From assembly GCA_032191485.1 (NCBI GenBank), contig JAVDOI010000007.1, positions 24,172,387 to 24,236,386 of the forward strand: a DNA stretch of 64,000 nt, given 5' to 3'. Source of the stretch: Leptoclinus maculatus. Lineage: Eukaryota > Chordata > Actinopteri > Perciformes > Stichaeidae. Shown here piece by piece: positions 49,112 to 64,000 of this stretch. Position 1 is the first letter of the stretch. Each line of letters starts with the position of its first letter. The notes under the pieces are model-generated. The model did no database searches, was not told where the DNA came from, and worked only from the letters and a program-made list of their open reading frames with translations. Both the position numbers and the translations under genes were made by a program.

Positions 49112-49595
49112 CAGTGGCGACTGGTCAATAGAGAGCGCTAGCCCCCCCCCCCCTCCCCATATAAATGAGTGACATACAATTTAGCCAATCAGCGTCCTCA
49201 AATAGATTCAGTTTGGGGCAGATTTCGTTCTGCCCCAAACTGCACGTTCTCGTCGGGACTAGTCTCTATAGGAGAGCGCGAGCACTGCTCCTCCAAGACC
49301 CGTTTGAGAGGAGAACTGAGAGGAGAAACTACAGCTGAAAGAGCTGATCCCAGATCAACCTGACCTCACAATCAGACAGCAGACTAGCAGGAAAGGGAAG
49401 CAGTACAAGCGAAGCTTCTCTAGTTGTACACCAGACAGGTTTGGCTCGCTGGATGCAGGCATGCTAATAACTTATTTAGCTTTTTAAAACAACGGGGACA
49501 GATCCAGCACGGACAGTTAGGGAGTGAGGGATGAGGAAGCACCTGTCTGAGAAATGGATATATAGTTATAAATAAATAATTATATATATATATAT
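49112..49595. mobile_element. Second, right-truncated copy of the CAGTGGCGGCTGGT hAT family
   Basis: It starts CAGTGGCGACTGGTC at 49112 and shares 49160-49500 with 47330-47660 of the complete element. The right terminus is missing. At 49596 another hAT-like terminus, CAGTGGCGGGCCATCAGGGC, begins; its far end was not found. Confidence 0.65.
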
Positions 49596-49639
49596 CAGTG
49601 GCGGGCCATCAGGGCCTGCAAAGCTTTCTCTGCTGGCCT

Positions 49640-51034
49640 AAACAGAATCACAAAGTTATATCTATTTTATAATTATATAATTTTTCTTAAATACACTACA
49701 TGTATTATAATTTATAAAAATATTTTTCCCATTATCTTATTTTCTCATTGCACAGCTACTGTCTTCCTCAGTTGCTCTGCTTCCAGTGCAGCTTGTTTTA
49801 AGTAGAGCTTTTATCCAATCAGATTTCACCTCTGTGTCTCTAGGTAAGAAGAGAGGCCCCAGGCCTGCAGACTCACAAGTTGCCTCCATGTGCAGTTTAA
49901 GTGAATGGGGACGATATTGTTGATTGTCATCGTGTTCAACCAATCAGATCTTTAGTTTGACATGTTGGGCGTATTCCTTGAGTGTCAGAGCCTGTTAGCC
50001 CCATACTAGCCGGCCCACAACTACGTCAGCATTAGTCCAGGTGCAGCTCTGCCGAGAGATGCAGGGTGTGCTGTGATTGGTCAGTGGGCGAGCACGTGAC
50101 TATCGTGAAACGAAACTTAACAGCAGAGGCTTAGTCGGCATTGTGAATCACATCACGTGATGCAGCTCAGCCAATCAAATATGGGCATTCTGACAAGTTT
50201 CCTGACTCAAGTACCACACACCGTGACACAGGGGAAAGAGATTGCAGAGCAGTATGTTTAATGTTCAAAGTTCAATCACTGATGTATAATAACGTGTTTT
50301 TAAACTGACTAAACGGAGTGACAACAGATTCTTATTCAAATAGAACTAAATGGATTACATGAGACAAAATATTAATAGTATTAAAAGTATTTTTCCAGCC
50401 GTAAGATCTCTGGTTTGACTGAACAGCAGCTTTCAAATCCGGCCACAAATGACGGATTGTATTATGGTCTGTACTCTTGACTTCATTAACATTGTTGTAG
50501 TGAGCTTCCAGGGCCTTGAAGCTGCTAACACCAGGTTCATGGTGTGGATGTTGGTTCCTCCGGCTTCTTGAAGGTCTGGCTCACTGGTGTCCATTTGAGA
50601 CAAAGTCACAGCTATTCCTGACTGTATTCATCATATCAGATCCCAGATTCTGGTGTATTTGACTCTTAATCACTTGTCACATCCTGATAACACATTATTG
50701 GTCTAAATTAATATGTTTCAGTTGGCTTCACAAATGTGATTTGGGTAATATCAAAGTAGTAATGGTTTTAAGTAGTTATTCTATCATTAAACTAGTTTTA
50801 TTTTTGTATTTTAATTGAATTAATCGATAGAAATGTTACTCATGTTTAACAATGTAAAGAATGTATTAAATCCACTTTATTTCAATGATGTAGAACAAAG
50901 CAAGTCCAGTTTAGGTGACTTCATTTTATCAGTTAATTCACCACAGCAGGTTTTTCCCCAGTAACAGTTATTATTTCACCTTTTTCTTAAATCAGGTGGT
51001 TGAAATTCAGCACAGTGATATTCCATTATTTGTT
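49640..51034. other. Intergenic, no gene seen
   Basis: AT-rich with no recognisable exon. The first few hundred bases may be the body of the hAT-like element beginning at 49596. Confidence 0.45.
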
Positions 51035-51355
51035 GTAGAGATGCACCGATATCGGATATTGGGCCGATACTGACTGAAATAGCTGGAGCGAGTATTAGTG
51101 AGTCCAATCTATTAAATCCAGTTCATTTTGATGATTTATTTTTTACCAATTAGATAGTGCACAGATTATTTATTTAATAACAGCTCAGTACGTTTATATC
51201 TATGTATTTCTTTGTTACATTTATTTAAAAAAAATTAGGAAAGCAATGTTTAACTCGAGCCTGATGTCGCCTTACACACAGTTGGTAATCAAACAGCGGT
51301 ATCGTATCAGCCGATACTCAAAGCTCCGGTATCGGGACTGAAAAAATCTGATCAG
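51035..51355. mobile_element. hAT-like fragment (TAGAGATGCACCGAT terminus)
   Basis: The left end gtagagatgcaccgatatcg is a terminus I associate with a widespread vertebrate hAT group. The right side carries the expected 'ccggtatcgggactgaaaaa atctgatc' subterminal text but lacks the final ggtgcatctcta, so the end is lost. No target duplication can be defined. Confidence 0.55.
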
Positions 51356-53219
51356 TACTTTCCTGATTTGTTCAAATACATCTTTCTGTGTGTTGTGAAC
51401 TAATTCCATGTACTGCAGGAATGCCATGTGAACTTTGATCCGAGTACTGTATGCCCAGTATTTCCTCTCTAATCCACAGATTACTGAATGATCCTCCAGA
51501 AGGAGCTCAGGAGTATGAAACAGTTTGGCTTCTGTCTGTCAAGAGACTGAAGGGGCCGCTGTCAGGAGGTCCGGTCTGTAACTGCACATGTGCACAGGTC
51601 TTATTGCTGACTGTTACCAAATTAATATTCAAATGAAAAGTTCTTTTGACAACAATGAGGCAAATTAAATGTAAATGTCACCATGCAGCTGTTTAGGTCA
51701 CATAGTTATGTGGCCATGCTTAAACACCACTGAGTTTTGAGTTTAAGGTGTTGCCATCCGTAGTTATTGCTTTGATACAATTCTTTTATTGTTTATTATT
51801 AAGAATCATATCAGAAAAATGAGTTGTACTCTCAGATGTTTTCTGAAACTATTATTGCTAAAGGTTGGAGGTCATTGTGTTACTTTTAGTGAAATGCACC
51901 TTTATCATATCATTGAACAGTGGAACCTGAGCTCCTCTTGAGTTAAGTCACATCAGCCGTGACGCATCGCTATGAGGAAGTTGCAGCAGTTTTTGTATGG
52001 TCTGAATGACTGAATTAACCTTGAGATAAGTTGTAATGTAACATAAATACATCCCTGTTATCCTTGTGAAAAAAGAACCAATAAGTGACTGCATCGTGTG
52101 TTTTAGGATCGTGTGGTGTGAAACCTTTCCAGTGCTGCAGCCCTAACATAACGCACTGAAGTCCTTCAGTATTCCCATCACGCGTTTGTCCACCACTGTC
52201 AAGGTAGATACAATCAGATGCGTGACTTCCTTCACAAAGCAAATTTCACAATAAAACCCCCTAGTGATTACTGACGATCTCTGAGCTTCGTTTTGTCTGC
52301 ACAATGAATAAGAGCCAAGGAGTGAAAGGTTGAACAGTTGATAATTATTTTAGCTGCTTTAACGGGACATCTTGCTCAAAGCAACTTGTAATCTATAGTG
52401 CTTTATTCACCTGTCAGTTGTGAGTTGAAGTATCCTGCTTCTATGCTTTTAACACAGAAAGTATGTCCTAGGCTTTAAAGAATACCTCCACTGAGTTTCA
52501 TTCCACTATAGATGACAGAGCTGGTGAACGTAAATTCATATTTGCCTCAAACCTGAAATACGAGTCAGCTCAACTGTGCTGTGTCTTCACATTGAAAATA
52601 AGTTTTACCTGCTGCTGTCGTTGCATAACCAGGTTTTGTATAATAAATAGAGACTGTAAAAGATAGGGACATTATATAAATATGAATTATATATTGTAAA
52701 AAGCAATTCAGGGTGCCATATTTTTGCACAACACTGTACATACACACAGTGCTGTTGTTACTATTATATATTATATCATTGGATTATGTCTTACTGATGC
52801 ATTCATGTGTAACTATCTTAATCTTGCAGCTGCTAAAGTTTGAATAAAGTTCATTGATATCAATTTCTCATACTTCATAAGATGATCATATGAAGCTCTA
52901 AAGTATTTAGTAACTATAGCTGGCAAATAAATGGAATGAAGTAGACGAACTTAGATGGAAATACTCAAGTAAAGTACAAGTACATCAACAAATGTGTAAT
53001 CGTCTTGGTCGTTCACTCTTTTATTTTGAAGCTAAGGTTTTATTTCCGGTGTTGTCCTGTGTTTCGCCGTCCGTCTTGACGTCGCTCCGGTTTAAACCGT
53101 TCTCCCCGCGACCATTCCATCAGAGGCGCTTCATCACTCCTCCATCCACCTGTCACTCCCTCCTTGCGACCGTGGAAATAAGACGGTTTCTTTTATTTAA
53201 TCACCTTTACAAAAAAAAA
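51356..53219. other. Intergenic and ckmt1 upstream region
   Basis: An AATAAA near 52842 in AT-rich text looks like the end of a 3' UTR, but no coding exon could be tied to it. The ORF at 51451-51636 follows an acceptor-like tccacag and is unrecognised. The ckmt1 5' UTR must lie near 53000-53219. Confidence 0.35.
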
Positions 53220-62734
<9,515 letters not shown>

Positions 62735-64000
62735 GTATGGAAACCTCTGTAGAGGTGCACAGAGATGGTCCCTCCAGCGTGAATGTGTGGAGACACACGG
62801 GTGACAATCTGGGCTTTGCGGCAACACGGCACGCTTGCTCAGTAAATCCTCCTCGTATAAACAAAGTGTAGCGTTTCCCACGTCACTTAGATATTAGTAA
62901 TGTATTGGACAGCAGATTCATGTTTTGTGTCATCGAGTTGGCTTTTGTGGAGCACAAATAGCGACTTATTTATGGCACAAACATAAAACGGTTGTTAGTT
63001 CATCAGGCTAAATGGAGCTGAAGCTGTTCTACACAATCACAAGAGGAGAAGAAGAAGAGAGGAGGGTTCTTGTCCAGACTGGGACATGTAGTTTGTTGTT
63101 ATGTTCTTGTTTATGCTGTCACGCCTGACAGAGTCATACAGTACAATGGAGCCGTTCTCTATTGTTGTGAGCGTGTGGTGGCTTATTTTATTCTGATTAC
63201 ACGGAGAGTCGGTGGAGACGGCTCCTCACTCTTTCTGGGTGGAGTGCAGTGAACAAATTAGTGCTCAACATGGCGCAGACTGAGAATCCCTCATCTGATT
63301 CTCTTACAGTTACATCACTTGGAGATGTTCCTCTTTGCGATTGGCTGAAGACAGACTCCTCATCGCTTCTGTGCAAAAAGAAATCCAGGACTTTGACATA
63401 GAGAGGTTTAAGAGCTGGAAGGTGACAGCTGGCCCACATTCAAATCCTAACATGTGTTTAAAATGCTAGAGACCCGACACATAACAACGTGTCATGATGC
63501 ATTTAACAGTGTTGTTCCTACAGTGTGTGGAGAGCAACGTTCTCGTCCGTCCTCGGGGTTCCCCCCCTCACAACAGGATGTTGGATTGTTAACAATGTTT
63601 AATATTTGTGATATAAAAACTCGATAGGATGGATTTCCAAGCAGATCAAAGGATGTAAATAAACACTCACAACACAGGGAAATGTGGCGAGATAATCTTA
63701 AGATCCATCAAAAGAAATCAGGGCTTTGCTGACCATTGTTGGAAGGGAGGAATCTGTCCCAAAATAGGCTTGACTCTCCACATAAGCGTATCGTTACGGC
63801 CGCCTGACTCCAACATCCACTTCTGTTTTAAAGAGAGCGTGGGCTGCTCACTGCTGTTTAGTCCTCCATCATCCAGACTCTAGCCGGAGGAGTCAACAAG
63901 TTCATAGATGGAGCAATAAGCGAAGTAGGGACAGCTGGAGCAAAGCTCAGGAGGACAATAATAAGACGTTTACAATCAGAGCACACATGGAAAGAGCTCA
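62735..64000 (+). other. ckmt1 last intron (open at window end)
   Basis: The exon ending at 62734 is followed by a donor gtatgg. No sequence resembling the expected last exon (VELVQLVIDGVNYL-like) was found to 64000. A short GGVNKFIDG reading at 63873-63920 lacks the flanking match and was not accepted. Confidence 0.6.

Noticed and set aside
63855..63990. Possible last ckmt1 exon (GGVNKFIDG reading)
   Set aside because: Only a few residues resemble the expected GVNYL-ID text, and the flanking sequence does not match; no suitable acceptor or stop.

Overview
The window is vertebrate nuclear DNA, almost certainly from a ray-finned fish and probably a percomorph. The genes are split by GT-AG introns. 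There are very long CA/GT and CT microsatellites, fish-type hAT, Tc1/mariner and DIRS relics, an endogenous retrovirus fragment, and a two-exon C2H2 zinc-finger gene with the acidic N-terminus common in spiny-rayed fishes. I cannot name the species.

Layout. 1-7300: gene-poor, with a 0.75 kb CT satellite, several 100-160 bp GT/CA tracts and a helicase-like transposon fragment. 7361-8940: a compact single-exon gene (TATA box, 5' UTR, 126-aa CDS, AU-rich 3' UTR, AATAAA) matching vertebrate C11orf96. 8941-15700: mostly unannotated, with two adjacent 44-bp palindromes, a threefold degenerate tandem repeat and a hAT element with a perfect 8-bp target duplication. 15718-17001: an unrecognised 427-codon ORF built of two different in-frame tandem arrays between unique ends, the best candidate here for something undescribed. 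17088-19600: nested inverted repeats, including two outward-facing 3' ends of a Tc1/mariner element around a 53-copy 15-bp minisatellite. 20161-22971: a long retroviral pol ORF on the minus strand, truncated and with an altered polymerase motif. 23463-26066: two successive tandem duplications. 26066-28500: a broken zinc-finger-like exon and a decayed DIRS tyrosine recombinase.

29831-42490: the complete ticrr (treslin) gene on the plus strand. I reconstructed 21 coding exons, all phase-consistent, giving 1863 codons plus a stop. 43816-46080: a two-exon zinc-finger gene on the minus strand. 46222-49067: debris of a tandem duplication that copied the ticrr 3' end and the far flank of the zinc-finger gene but lacks the zinc-finger gene. 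hAT copies have since inserted nearby. 53220-62734: eight coding exons (378 codons) of a mitochondrial creatine kinase, ckmt1-like; the last exon lies beyond the window.

The genes are separate transcription units with unrelated jobs: ticrr in replication origin firing, ckmt1 in mitochondrial phosphocreatine production, the zinc-finger protein as a probable DNA-binding regulator, and c11orf96 of unknown role. The rest is dominated by repeat turnover. Family names rest on recognised motifs, not on a database search.
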